Source of the DNA: Streptomyces coeruleorubidus
GTDB taxonomy: Bacteria > Actinomycetota > Actinomycetes > Streptomycetales > Streptomycetaceae
Assembly (NCBI RefSeq): GCF_008705135.1
Contig: NZ_CP023694.1
Span: 5,127,001 to 5,191,000, forward strand
DNA: 64,000 bases
Direction: 5' to 3'
In this document: positions 52,801 to 60,198 of the stretch, piece by piece
Layout: each line of letters opens with the position of its first letter
Position numbering within the stretch: position 1 is the first letter of the stretch
Position numbers and translations under genes: made by a program
Notes under the pieces: generated by a model
What the model saw: the letters and a program-made list of their open reading frames with translations, nothing else
The model's database searches: none
Told to the model about the DNA's origin: nothing

Positions 52801-53135
52801 GGGCGGGCGACGAGACGGCCGTGCTGCCCCCGGTCCCGCCGGGGGACGCCGAGGAGACGGCCGTGCTGCCGCCCGTACGGGAGGACGAACCGGCGGACCG
52901 GGTTCCGCCCGGGTACTTCCGTAAGGACGCCCCGGCCGCCCGGCCCGACGGCACGGACCGTACGCGGGAGATGCCGCAGGTCGACGCCGAGGGCCGGCCC
53001 CGCCGGCGGTCCGACTGGGCCGAGGAGACACCGCTGGACGACCTGCCGTCACTGGCGGACGAACTGCTCGGACCGCACGAGGACGAGCCGGACGAGGGGC
53101 GGGGACGCCGAGGGAAGGGCGGCCGGGGCCGCTGA
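49872..53135 (+). CDS. tmk: MFS-like membrane domain fused to thymidylate kinase and a long coiled coil
   Basis: A 1087-residue three-part protein. Residues about 35-500 form a 10-12-segment MFS-like membrane region. A full thymidylate kinase follows (about 508-710): P-loop EGGDGAGKST near 515, TREPGATPVG, DRYIDSSVAYQG. From about 715 to 870 there is an E/K/R/A-rich coiled coil (AEEEARRKAEEE type), then an acidic disordered tail with repeated D/E-E-T-x-V-L-P. dTMP to dTDP conversion would thus be membrane-tethered. ATG 49872. The same fusion is annotated in S. coelicolor (SCO3542), as I recall. Confidence 0.95.
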   Translation: MTRAEHPTASQPAPDDALVADSRERAVRALLRRPQLKRLWSAQLVGGVGDTLALLVLVVLALQAAVADGSFGGGYRGVAFAVATVFGVRILATLLFGAVLLGPLTALTSQDGPLDRRWTMVGADGLRAALLIVAPLWIDWTPDDALAILLVTAFVTGVAERFWTVCRESAAPALLPPPPPEGATVRPLPDHMDALRRLSLRTGFVSIPLAAVALVAAALFNNLLGAGIDWFAQHQAALASYVAAGLFAASLSVLTFLELPATRTPRARSPLEGLRRPKTTAGADKGRTGVMPLLVLACAAVAAAVSAAVAVAVLHAKDLGGGPVLYGLFVGALTGGVVVGIRTAPSLLPALSRRRLLALAIAFTGVALLAAGLVPDVTSVLLILALAGVGAGMSANIGHTLLDQETEEYRRSRTTEHLHAVVRVCVALGAVIAPLVAAGIGPHRLESGKFVFAHGGAAFTLMLAGALLLPVAALVLAKVDDRSGVPLRQDLRDALLRGDDPEQAPAASGFFIALEGGDGAGKSTQAEALAEWIRGKGHEVVLTREPGATPVGKRLRSILLDVSSEGLSHRAEALLYAADRAEHIDTVVRPALERGAVVISDRYIDSSVAYQGAGRDLSPTEIARINRWATNGLVPHLTVLLDVAPETARERFTEAPDRLESEPAEFHARVRAGFLTLAAADAGRYLVVDAGQEPEAVTTVIRHRLDQVLPLSEAEIKAQEEARKKAEEEARRKAEEEAARKAEEERLERERQEQLARLRAEEEERKRRELEEAQRREAERQAEEARRRAEEARKKAEEERARLLAEEKARAEEEARRKAEEERRRKQAEEEARLRAEAEALRLEKQRKAEAALLRAEEARRLAEAAAAAAEAGPKSSAPRSASGSTAAAQDAATVPTPVVKPGGAADDTTVLRPVRDEEQGRGRTSGGSDAEVTAELPKPPVPPGAGEETEVLPPVRPRPGSGSGDETEVLPQVPSGAGDETAVLPPVPPGDAEETAVLPPVREDEPADRVPPGYFRKDAPAARPDGTDRTREMPQVDAEGRPRRRSDWAEETPLDDLPSLADELLGPHEDEPDEGRGRRGKGGRGR

Positions 53136-53186
53136 GGCCTCCGGCGGTGCGACGAAGGGCCCGGGCCGCGCGGGAGTCGGGCCCGG

Positions 53187-53291
53187 GCCGGACCCGCGAG
53201 ACCCCTGCGCCGGACCTGCGAAACGCTCTCGCCGGACCGGCGAGACGCCTGGGCCGGACCGGCGAGACGCCTGGGCCGGACCGGCGGGATC
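53187..53291. repeat. 22-bp tandem repeat, five copies
   Basis: GCCGGACC begins at 53187, 53209, 53231, 53253 and 53275, exactly 22 bp apart, within GCCGGACCGGCGAGACGCCTGG units. The two central copies are nearly identical. It lies between tmk and the polymerase gene. Confidence 0.93.
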
Positions 53292-53374
53292 GGGCGGCGG
53301 CGGCAGCCGTTGTCAGTGGTCACCCCCACAATGGATCTCACACCGTGGAACGTGACGAAAGGGCGGCGTGACCC

Positions 53375-54580
53375 ATGACCGTGTGGGACGACCTCGTCGG
53401 GCAGGAGAGGGTGAGCGCGCAGCTGGACGCCGCCGCCCGGGACGCCGACGCCCTGGTCACCGCGGCCGGGACCGACGTTCCCCCGCCCGAGGCGTCGAAG
53501 ATGACGCACGCGTGGCTCTTCACGGGCCCGCCCGGGGCCGGCCGGAACCAGGCGGCGCGGGCGTTCGCGGCGGCCTTGCAGTGCGTCAGCCCCGACCGCG
53601 CTCTCGGCGGCTCCCCGGGCTGCGGCTTCTGCGACGGATGTCACACGGCCCTGATCGGCACACACGCCGACGTCACCACCGTCGCCGCCGTCGGCTCGCA
53701 GATCCTCGCCGACGACATGCGCGACACCGTCCGCAAGTCGTTCACCTCACCGGCGAACGGCCGCTGGCAGGTCATCCTCGTCGAGGACGCCGAGCGCCTG
53801 AACGAGAAGTCGGCCAACGCCGTCCTCAAGGCGGTGGAGGAGCCCGCCCCGCGCACGGTCTGGCTGCTGTGCGCCCCCTCCATCGAGGACGTCCTGCCGA
53901 CGATCCGCTCCCGCTGCCGCCATCTGAACCTGAGCACGCCGTCCGTCGGCGCCGTGGCCGACATGCTCGTACGCCGTGAGGGCATCGAACCGGAGGTCGC
54001 CGCCGCGGCGGCCCGCGCGACCCAGGGCCATGTCGACCGGGCCCGCCGCCTGGCCACCGACCCGGCCGCGCGCGAGCGCCGTGCCGCCGTGCTGAGACTG
54101 CCGCTGCGGGTGGACGAGATCGGCAGTGCGCTCAAGGCGGCCCAGGAGCTCGTCGACGCGGCCGCCGAAGACGCCAAGCAGCTCGCCGAGGAGACGGACT
54201 CCAAGGAGACCGAGGAGCTGAAGGCCGCCCTCGGCGCGTCCCAGGGCGGCCGCATGCCGCGCGGTACGGCGGGCGTGATGAAGGACCTGGAGGACAAGCA
54301 GAAGCGCCGCAGAACGCGCACGCAGCGCGACAGCCTCGACCTCGCTCTGACCGACCTCACGTCCTTCTACCGCGACGTCCTCGCCCTCCAGCTCGGCTCC
54401 CGCGTGGCCATCGCCAACGCGGACGCCGAGGACGCCCTGGAGCGCCTCGCCCGCGGCAGCTCCCCGGAGTCCACGCTCCGCCGCCTCGACGCGATCGCCG
54501 CCTGCCGCGACGCCCTCGACCGCAACGTGGCGCCGCTGCTCGCCGTGGAGGCGATGACGATGGCGCTCAGAGCGGGCTGA
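53375..54580 (+). CDS. holB: DNA polymerase III delta-prime subunit
   Basis: A 401-residue clamp-loader subunit. The AAA+ fold has a degenerate Walker A, TGPPGAGRNQAARAFA (Arg-Asn in place of Lys-Thr/Ser), as expected for delta-prime, and four zinc-binding cysteines in QCVSPDR...GCGFCDGC. Then VEDAERLNEKSANAVLKAVEEP and the SRC motif (RSRCRHL). The helical C-terminal domain binds the loader ring. Downstream of tmk after a minisatellite. Confidence 0.94.
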   Translation: MTVWDDLVGQERVSAQLDAAARDADALVTAAGTDVPPPEASKMTHAWLFTGPPGAGRNQAARAFAAALQCVSPDRALGGSPGCGFCDGCHTALIGTHADVTTVAAVGSQILADDMRDTVRKSFTSPANGRWQVILVEDAERLNEKSANAVLKAVEEPAPRTVWLLCAPSIEDVLPTIRSRCRHLNLSTPSVGAVADMLVRREGIEPEVAAAAARATQGHVDRARRLATDPAARERRAAVLRLPLRVDEIGSALKAAQELVDAAAEDAKQLAEETDSKETEELKAALGASQGGRMPRGTAGVMKDLEDKQKRRRTRTQRDSLDLALTDLTSFYRDVLALQLGSRVAIANADAEDALERLARGSSPESTLRRLDAIAACRDALDRNVAPLLAVEAMTMALRAG

Positions 54581-54708
54581 GCCGGCACCGGCTCAGCGGC
54601 ACCGCGCGGCCTGCCCGCGAGGTGGAAGCGGAGTTGACGCCGTAACTCGTACGAGGCACGACACGCACGCTGGGCATCCAGTCCGTCGCCCAGAGTTACG
54701 CTCGCTGG

Positions 54709-56343
54709 ATGGACACAAGGCGCCTTCCCCGCTCCGCCTCCCGATCCGTCTCCCGTTCCGGCGGCCTGCACCGCCGGGCCCGCGGCGCAGGCAGGACCGC
54801 GGCCGGCCTCCTCGCCACGGCCGCGCTGCTCGTCTCCGCCTGCTCCTCCGGGAGCTCGACGACGTCCGCCACGGCTGCGGCGGAGGAAGCGGCACTGGTC
54901 GCGCTGCCGCGGTCCACCCCCGCCGCGCTCACGCCGTACTACGACCAGAAGCCGGCCTGGCGCCGCTGCGACGTCCACGGCTTCGAGTGCGCCATGATCA
55001 AGGCACCGCTCGACTACGCCAAGCCGTCCGCCGGAGACGTCCGGCTCGCCGTCACCCGCAAGAAGGCCACGGGCCCGGGCAAGCGGCTGGGCTCACTGCT
55101 CGTGAACCCCGGCGGGCCCGGCGGCTCGGCGATCGGCTACGTCCAGGCGTACGCCGGCATCGGCTACCCGGCCGAGGTTCGTGCCCGCTACGACATGGTG
55201 GCGGTCGACCCGCGCGGCGTGGCCGGCAGCGAGCCCGTGGAGTGTCTGGACGGGCCGGAGATGGACACCTACACGCAGACGGACACCACGCCCGACGACG
55301 CCAGGGAGACCGACGGGCTGGTCGAGGCGTACCGGACGTTCGCCGAGGGCTGCGGCGCGGACTCGCCCCGGCTGCTGCGCCACGTGTCCACCGTGGAGGC
55401 GGCCCGGGACATGGACATCGTGCGGGCGGCGCTCGGCGACGAGAAGCTGAACTACGTCGGCGCCTCCTACGGCACCTTCCTCGGCGCGACGTACGCCGGG
55501 CTCTTCCCGGACCGGACGGGCCGGCTGGTGCTGGACGGCGCGATGGACCCGTCGCTGCCCGCCCGGCGGCTGAACCTCGAACAGACGGCGGGCTTCGAGA
55601 CGGCGTTCCGGTCGTTCGCGCGGGACTGCGTACGGCATTCGGACTGCCCGCTGGGCAAGGCGGGCACCTCGCCCGAACAGGTCGGCAAGAACCTCAAGGC
55701 GTTCTTCGAGAAGCTGGACGCGCGACCGGCCACCACCGGCGCCCCCGGCGGCCGCCGCCTCACCGAGTCGCTCGCCACCACCGGCGTGATCGCGGCCATG
55801 TACGACGAGGGCGCCTGGCAGCAGCTGCGCGAGGCGCTGACGTCCGCGATGAAGGAGAACGACGGCTCCGGGCTCCTCGTCCTCTCCGACGGCTACTACG
55901 AGCGGGACGCCGACGGCGGCTACAGCAACCTGATGTTCGCCAACGCGGCCGTGAACTGCCTCGATCTGCCGCCCGCCTTCGAGACCCCCGACGAAGCGCG
56001 CAGGGCGCTCCCCGAGTTCGAGAAGGCGTCCCCGGTCTTCGGTGAGGGCCTGGCATGGGCGGCCCTGAACTGCGCGTACTGGCCGGTCCACGCCACGGGC
56101 GAGCCGCACCGCATCGAGGCGAAGGGCGCCGCCCCCATCGTCGTGGTCGGCACCACCCGCGACCCGGCGACCCCGTACCGCTGGGCGCAGGCGCTGGCCG
56201 GGCAGCTCTCCTCGGCCCGCCTCCTCACCTACGACGGCGACGGCCACACGGCCTACGGCCGCGGCAGCTCCTGCATCGACCGCACGATCAACGCGTACCT
56301 CCTCCGCGGCACCCCTCCCACGGACGGGAAGCGCTGCTCATGA
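54709..56343 (+). CDS. secreted S33-family tripeptidyl-aminopeptidase-like lipoprotein (SlpD/SlpE type)
   Basis: A 544-residue alpha/beta hydrolase. An Arg-rich leader and hydrophobic stretch end in the lipobox LVSAC, so it is probably a lipoprotein. The oxyanion loop is LVNPGGPGGSA, VAVDPRG follows, the nucleophile is S253 in GASYGTFLG, and the C-terminal VVVGTTRDPATPYRWA and GDGHTAYGRGS supply Asp and His. It matches mycelium-associated proteases of the Slp/Tap group that trim N-terminal peptides. Downstream is tRNA-Thr. Confidence 0.93.
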   Translation: MDTRRLPRSASRSVSRSGGLHRRARGAGRTAAGLLATAALLVSACSSGSSTTSATAAAEEAALVALPRSTPAALTPYYDQKPAWRRCDVHGFECAMIKAPLDYAKPSAGDVRLAVTRKKATGPGKRLGSLLVNPGGPGGSAIGYVQAYAGIGYPAEVRARYDMVAVDPRGVAGSEPVECLDGPEMDTYTQTDTTPDDARETDGLVEAYRTFAEGCGADSPRLLRHVSTVEAARDMDIVRAALGDEKLNYVGASYGTFLGATYAGLFPDRTGRLVLDGAMDPSLPARRLNLEQTAGFETAFRSFARDCVRHSDCPLGKAGTSPEQVGKNLKAFFEKLDARPATTGAPGGRRLTESLATTGVIAAMYDEGAWQQLREALTSAMKENDGSGLLVLSDGYYERDADGGYSNLMFANAAVNCLDLPPAFETPDEARRALPEFEKASPVFGEGLAWAALNCAYWPVHATGEPHRIEAKGAAPIVVVGTTRDPATPYRWAQALAGQLSSARLLTYDGDGHTAYGRGSSCIDRTINAYLLRGTPPTDGKRCS

Positions 56344-56450
56344 CCCCGTGCCCGGCCCCGGAGGGTCCACCTCCGGGGCTGGTTCGGAGCACCCCCCGAA
56401 ACTGTGTAGACTTACCGTCGTTGCTGATCGCACCATAGTGCGGACGGCGC

Positions 56451-56524
56451 GCCGCCTTAGCTCAGATGGCCAGAGCAACGCACTCGTAATGCGTAGGTCT
56501 CGGGTTCGAATCCCGAAGGCGGCT
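56451..56524 (+). tRNA. tRNA-Thr (anticodon CGT)
   Basis: A 74-nt cloverleaf. Acceptor GCCGCCT pairs with AGGCGGC, the anticodon arm is ACGCA-CTCGTAA-TGCGT with CGT at 34-36, and the T arm contains GGTTCGAATCC. CCA is not encoded. It marks the boundary of conserved and accessory DNA. Confidence 0.96.
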
Positions 56525-56531
56525 CCGGTGG

Positions 56532-56570
56532 AACCCCAGGTCGCATGACTGTGACCTGGGGTTTTCTGTT
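56532..56570 (+). terminator. rho-independent terminator of tRNA-Thr
   Basis: AACCCCAGGTC (56532-56542) and GACCTGGGGTT (56553-56563), 10-base loop, then TTCTGTTGTT. Confidence 0.88.
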
Positions 56571-56577
56571 GTTCGGG

Positions 56578-58341
56578 CTATGCGGCCCGGGGGCCGTCCA
56601 CGTGGCGGCTCTCCGTGAGGCCGTCCAGGTACTGCGCGCGCATCGCCGCGCGCTGGATCTTGCCGCTGGTGGTGCGCAGGACCGCCCCGCGTCTGACCAG
56701 GGCCACCGCTGCCGGCCGGACGCTGAAGTCACGGGCGATGCCGGCCCTGATCCGGGCGGCGAGGCGCGGGAGCTCGTCGGCGCCGACCGAGCCGCGCACC
56801 TCGTGCACGACGACGAGCTGCTCCTCGGTGGCGCCGTCGGCGCCGGCCACCGGGACGGCGAACGCGGCGCCGAACAGTCCCACGAGCTCAGGGTGCCGGC
56901 GCCGCAGCGCGTGCTCCACGTCCTGCGGGTAGATGTTGCGGCCGCGCAGGATCAGCATCTCCTTGAGACGGCCGGTGACGTAGATCTCGTTGTGGTGGAG
57001 CGTGCCCAGGTCGCCGGTGCGGACGTACCCGGTGTCCCCGGCGAGGGTGCTGACGCCGAACGTCTCGACGGTGGCGTCCTCGCGGCCCCAGTAGCCCTGC
57101 GCGACGCTGGGCCCGCGCAGCCAGATCTCGCCGATCCGGCCCGCGGGCAGCACCTCGCGGGTGGCCGGGTCGACGATCCGTACCGTGTACTCCTCGGCCC
57201 TGCCGCAGCTGACCACCTCACGGCCGGGCCGGTCCTCGGTGACCGGACGGAACTCGTGCTGTTCCAGGAGGGTTTCGTCGACCCGGGTGACGGCCAGTTC
57301 GCGCGGCCCGGTGCCCGAGATGAACACGGTCGCCTCCGCCATGCCGTAGCAGGGCGCCATGGTGTCGCTGCGGAAGCCGGCCGGGGCGAAGCGCTTGGCG
57401 AACGCGGTGAGGGTGGAGGCCTGTACGGGCTCCGACCCGTTGGCCGCGAACCGCCAGCAGGACAGGTCGAGTTCGGCGAGCTGCTCGTCGGTGATCTGGC
57501 GTGCGCACAGTTCGTACGCGAAGTTGGGCGCGGCCGACCAGTTGACCTGGTACTTGTCGATCATCTGCAGCCACCGGTGCGGTCGCTTCAGGAAGGTCGT
57601 CGGGCTCATCAGGACGCAGGAGCCGCCGAGCAGCAGCGGGGGCAGCAGGATCGCGAGCAGTCCCATGTCGTGGTACTGCGGGATCCACGAGCCGAAGGTG
57701 GTGGTGCGGTCGAGTCCGAACGCGGAGCTGAGGGCCGCCGAGTTGTGCAGCAGGTTGCCGTGGTGGACCATCACTCCCTTCGGGTCGGAGGTGGAGCCGG
57801 AGGTGTACTGGAGCAGGGCCAGGGTGCCCTGGTCGACGTCGGGCACCTGCCAGGCCTCGGCGTGCGCGGCGGTGAAGTCGGGGCCGTCGGTGATGGCACA
57901 GGTGATCTCCCGGCCCGGGTCGGACGTCGCCCAGTCCAGGACGTTCGAGGCGACGGCCTCGCTGGTGAGGACGGCGGCGACGGCCGCGTTCTCGACGATG
58001 GAGTCCACGCGGCGGCGCTGGTGGCTGTACTGGCCGGGCAGCGAGGACGGGACGGCGACCATGCCCGCGTAGAGGCAGCCGACGAACGCGGCGGCGAACT
58101 GCAGGCTCTCCGGATACAGGAGCAGTACCCGGTCACCGGGCGCGTACCTCTCCTGGAGCCAGCCGGCTATCTTGCGGGCCTCGTGGTCGAGTCGAGCGTA
58201 GGACCATGTCTCGTCCCCGTCGGGCGAGTCGGGGTCGCGGACGAAGATGACGGCCGGGTCGGCCGGGGTGACATGGGCGTTCGTACGGATGCGGGCCGTG
58301 GCGCTGCGGGCCTGCAGAAGTGTGTGCTGCTCCGTGAGCAT
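56578..58341 (-). CDS. fatty-acyl-AMP ligase (FAAL)
   Basis: A 587-residue adenylate-forming enzyme of the FAAL class. Motifs: LQYTSGSTSDPKGVMVHH (P-loop), SWIPQYHDMGLLAILLPPLLLGG (typical of FAALs), CYGMAEATVFIS, YVRTGDLG, and C-terminal TTSGKIQRAAMR with the catalytic lysine. FAALs activate free fatty acids as acyl-AMP and load them on an acyl carrier protein rather than CoA. It is the last gene of the leftward operon, downstream of the C-domain gene by 45 bp, and the start at 58341 has GGGG nearby. The partner ACP is two genes upstream. Confidence 0.94.
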   Translation of the reverse strand: MLTEQHTLLQARSATARIRTNAHVTPADPAVIFVRDPDSPDGDETWSYARLDHEARKIAGWLQERYAPGDRVLLLYPESLQFAAAFVGCLYAGMVAVPSSLPGQYSHQRRRVDSIVENAAVAAVLTSEAVASNVLDWATSDPGREITCAITDGPDFTAAHAEAWQVPDVDQGTLALLQYTSGSTSDPKGVMVHHGNLLHNSAALSSAFGLDRTTTFGSWIPQYHDMGLLAILLPPLLLGGSCVLMSPTTFLKRPHRWLQMIDKYQVNWSAAPNFAYELCARQITDEQLAELDLSCWRFAANGSEPVQASTLTAFAKRFAPAGFRSDTMAPCYGMAEATVFISGTGPRELAVTRVDETLLEQHEFRPVTEDRPGREVVSCGRAEEYTVRIVDPATREVLPAGRIGEIWLRGPSVAQGYWGREDATVETFGVSTLAGDTGYVRTGDLGTLHHNEIYVTGRLKEMLILRGRNIYPQDVEHALRRRHPELVGLFGAAFAVPVAGADGATEEQLVVVHEVRGSVGADELPRLAARIRAGIARDFSVRPAAVALVRRGAVLRTTSGKIQRAAMRAQYLDGLTESRHVDGPRAA

Positions 58342-58386
58342 GAGATCCCCTGGGGGTAGCGAAACGGATGTGGTCGGCGGGCTCGG

Positions 58387-59775
58387 TCACCAGTCGGTGG
58401 CCTCGCCCAGGGCCAGCAGGTCGTCCAGGTCGTCCGCCTCGACCAGGGCCGCGCCGGCCACCGGGGCGTCCGGGTCCTCGACCGCCTCGGCGAGCAACCG
58501 CACATAGGAGTCGAGAAGCCGGCGGACGGTGGATTCGTCGAACAGGTCGGTGGCGTAGCGGAACACGGCGGTCAGCGAGGTGGCGCTCTGCCGCATCTCC
58601 ACGTTGATGTCGAACTGGCCTTCCAGCTGCGGTACTTCGATCAGTTCGACGCGCAGGCCGGCGTACTCCGTGTCCGTGCCGTGGGCCGCGGCCTCGGTGA
58701 CCTGCATCAGAAGGGGTTCGAGGCGGCCGGGCGCGACCATGGTGAACACCATCCGCACGGGCGGGTTCCGGCTGCTGTACGGCTCGTCGCCGGCGAGCAG
58801 GGCGTACGGGTAGCCGATGTGCTTCATGGCCCGCATCACCTGGCGCTGGGCCGTGTGCGCGGCCTGCCCGAACGTGGTCGTGTCGGTGAAGTGGGCCGGC
58901 AGGACGAGGGTGTTGACGAGGTAACCGACGACCTCGCGCATGCCGGGGCCGCTGCGGGTGGTCGTCGGGCAGCCGACGAGGAAGTCGCGGGCTCCGCCGT
59001 AGCGGTGCACCAGGGCCTGGAAGACGCCGAGGGTCAGCGCGAACGGCGTCACCTTCGCCCGCTTGGCCGCCTCGCGCAGGCGGGGCACGAGCTCGTCGGG
59101 GATCCGGGCCTCGCAGGTGGCGCCGTTGAAGACGGCCGGCGGGCGCGGGGAGCGCGGCCGGTCGGCGGGGAGTTCGCCGGCGGTGGCGTTCGCGCAGAAC
59201 TCCTTCCAGAACGCGAGCAGTTGCTCCCGTCGCGGCCCTGCGAGCAGTTCCTGTTCGCCCTGTACGTAGTCGTCGTAGCCGCGGGCCAGGGGTGGCGGCG
59301 CGGTGTCGCTCGCGTAGGCGTCGAGCAGGTCCTGGAGCAGCAGCCACTGTGAGGTGGCGTCGGTGACGATGTGATGGGTGCTGACGACGATCACGTGGTC
59401 GTCGGGGGCGACGCGCAGCAGGAGGGCACGGCACGTTCCCTCGCCGGTGAGGTCGAAGGGGGTGTCGCCGAACGCCTTGACGTGCTTTTCCAGCAGGCCG
59501 GTGTCGGTGACCCCGGGGACCTCCCGGACCTGGAGGGCGACCAGGTCCGGGAGGCCGATCACGCGCCGCGGGCCTGCCGCGGTCTCGGTGAACGTGGAGC
59601 GCAGCACGTCGTGCCGCTCCACGACCGCGCGCAGGGCGCGCCGCAGCCGAGTCTCGTCGAGCGCGCCGCGCACCCGCAGGGCGGCCTGGACGTTGTAGGC
59701 GGGGCTGTCGGGCGCCATCCGGTACAGGAACCAGAGCGCTTCCTGCCCGATGGACAGGGCTCGTTCCCGGCCCAT
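58387..59775 (-). CDS. stand-alone NRPS condensation-domain protein
   Basis: A 462-residue condensation domain with no adenylation or carrier domain. The N-terminus ALSIGQEALWFLYRM matches motif C1, RHDVLRSTF is C2, HHIVTDA is the active-site motif C3 (H134, H135, D139; the usual final Gly is Ala), and VGYLVNTLVLP is C5. Such a free C domain beside a FAAL and ACP suggests acyl transfer from ACP to an amine or peptidyl carrier. ATG 59775 overlaps the ACP stop (TGATG). Confidence 0.92.
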   Translation of the reverse strand: MGRERALSIGQEALWFLYRMAPDSPAYNVQAALRVRGALDETRLRRALRAVVERHDVLRSTFTETAAGPRRVIGLPDLVALQVREVPGVTDTGLLEKHVKAFGDTPFDLTGEGTCRALLLRVAPDDHVIVVSTHHIVTDATSQWLLLQDLLDAYASDTAPPPLARGYDDYVQGEQELLAGPRREQLLAFWKEFCANATAGELPADRPRSPRPPAVFNGATCEARIPDELVPRLREAAKRAKVTPFALTLGVFQALVHRYGGARDFLVGCPTTTRSGPGMREVVGYLVNTLVLPAHFTDTTTFGQAAHTAQRQVMRAMKHIGYPYALLAGDEPYSSRNPPVRMVFTMVAPGRLEPLLMQVTEAAAHGTDTEYAGLRVELIEVPQLEGQFDINVEMRQSATSLTAVFRYATDLFDESTVRRLLDSYVRLLAEAVEDPDAPVAGAALVEADDLDDLLALGEATDW

Positions 59776-60080
59776 CACCGAGCGGCGAGTTCGGAGTGGA
59801 TGTGGGCGGTGAGCGCGTCGATCGTGGGGTGGTCCCAGGCGAGGGTGGCCTCGACGAGGATGCCGAACTCGTCCTCCACGTCGCCGCACAGGGTCAGGGC
59901 GTACACGGAGTCGAGGCCGATCTCGACGAGCAGGTCGTCGGCGGCGATGTCCTGCGGCCGGACGTCGAGGAAGTAGGCGACGCGCTCGGTCAGCCAGGTG
60001 CGGATCGTCTCGACACCGGTGGTCTCGACACCGGTGGTCTCGGCGCCGGTGGTCTCCGGGGTGGCGGCGGGTGTGGCCAT
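59775..60080 (-). CDS. acyl carrier protein
   Basis: A 101-residue carrier protein. The phosphopantetheine serine is S58 in GLDSVYAL. The N-terminal 22 residues carry a short repeat (ETTGAETTGVETTGVET), probably a flexible leader. ATG 60080 follows AGGAG. Its stop overlaps the start of the condensation-domain gene (TGATG). Likely acceptor of the FAAL-activated chain and substrate carrier for the two flavoproteins. Confidence 0.93.
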   Translation of the reverse strand: MATPAATPETTGAETTGVETTGVETIRTWLTERVAYFLDVRPQDIAADDLLVEIGLDSVYALTLCGDVEDEFGILVEATLAWDHPTIDALTAHIHSELAAR

Positions 60081-60198
60081 GAGAAGGCTCCTGGTGATGT
60101 GAAGGGTGTGGAAATTGGTGGGGTAGGGCTTCTGGTCCGGATACGGACAGGGGTCGGGGTGAGCAGGACCGGGGCGGTGGGCGCGGCCGGACGCGGGG

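Noticed and set aside
53187..53291. CRISPR-like array
   Set aside because: The 22-bp units are contiguous with no spacers and there are no cas genes.
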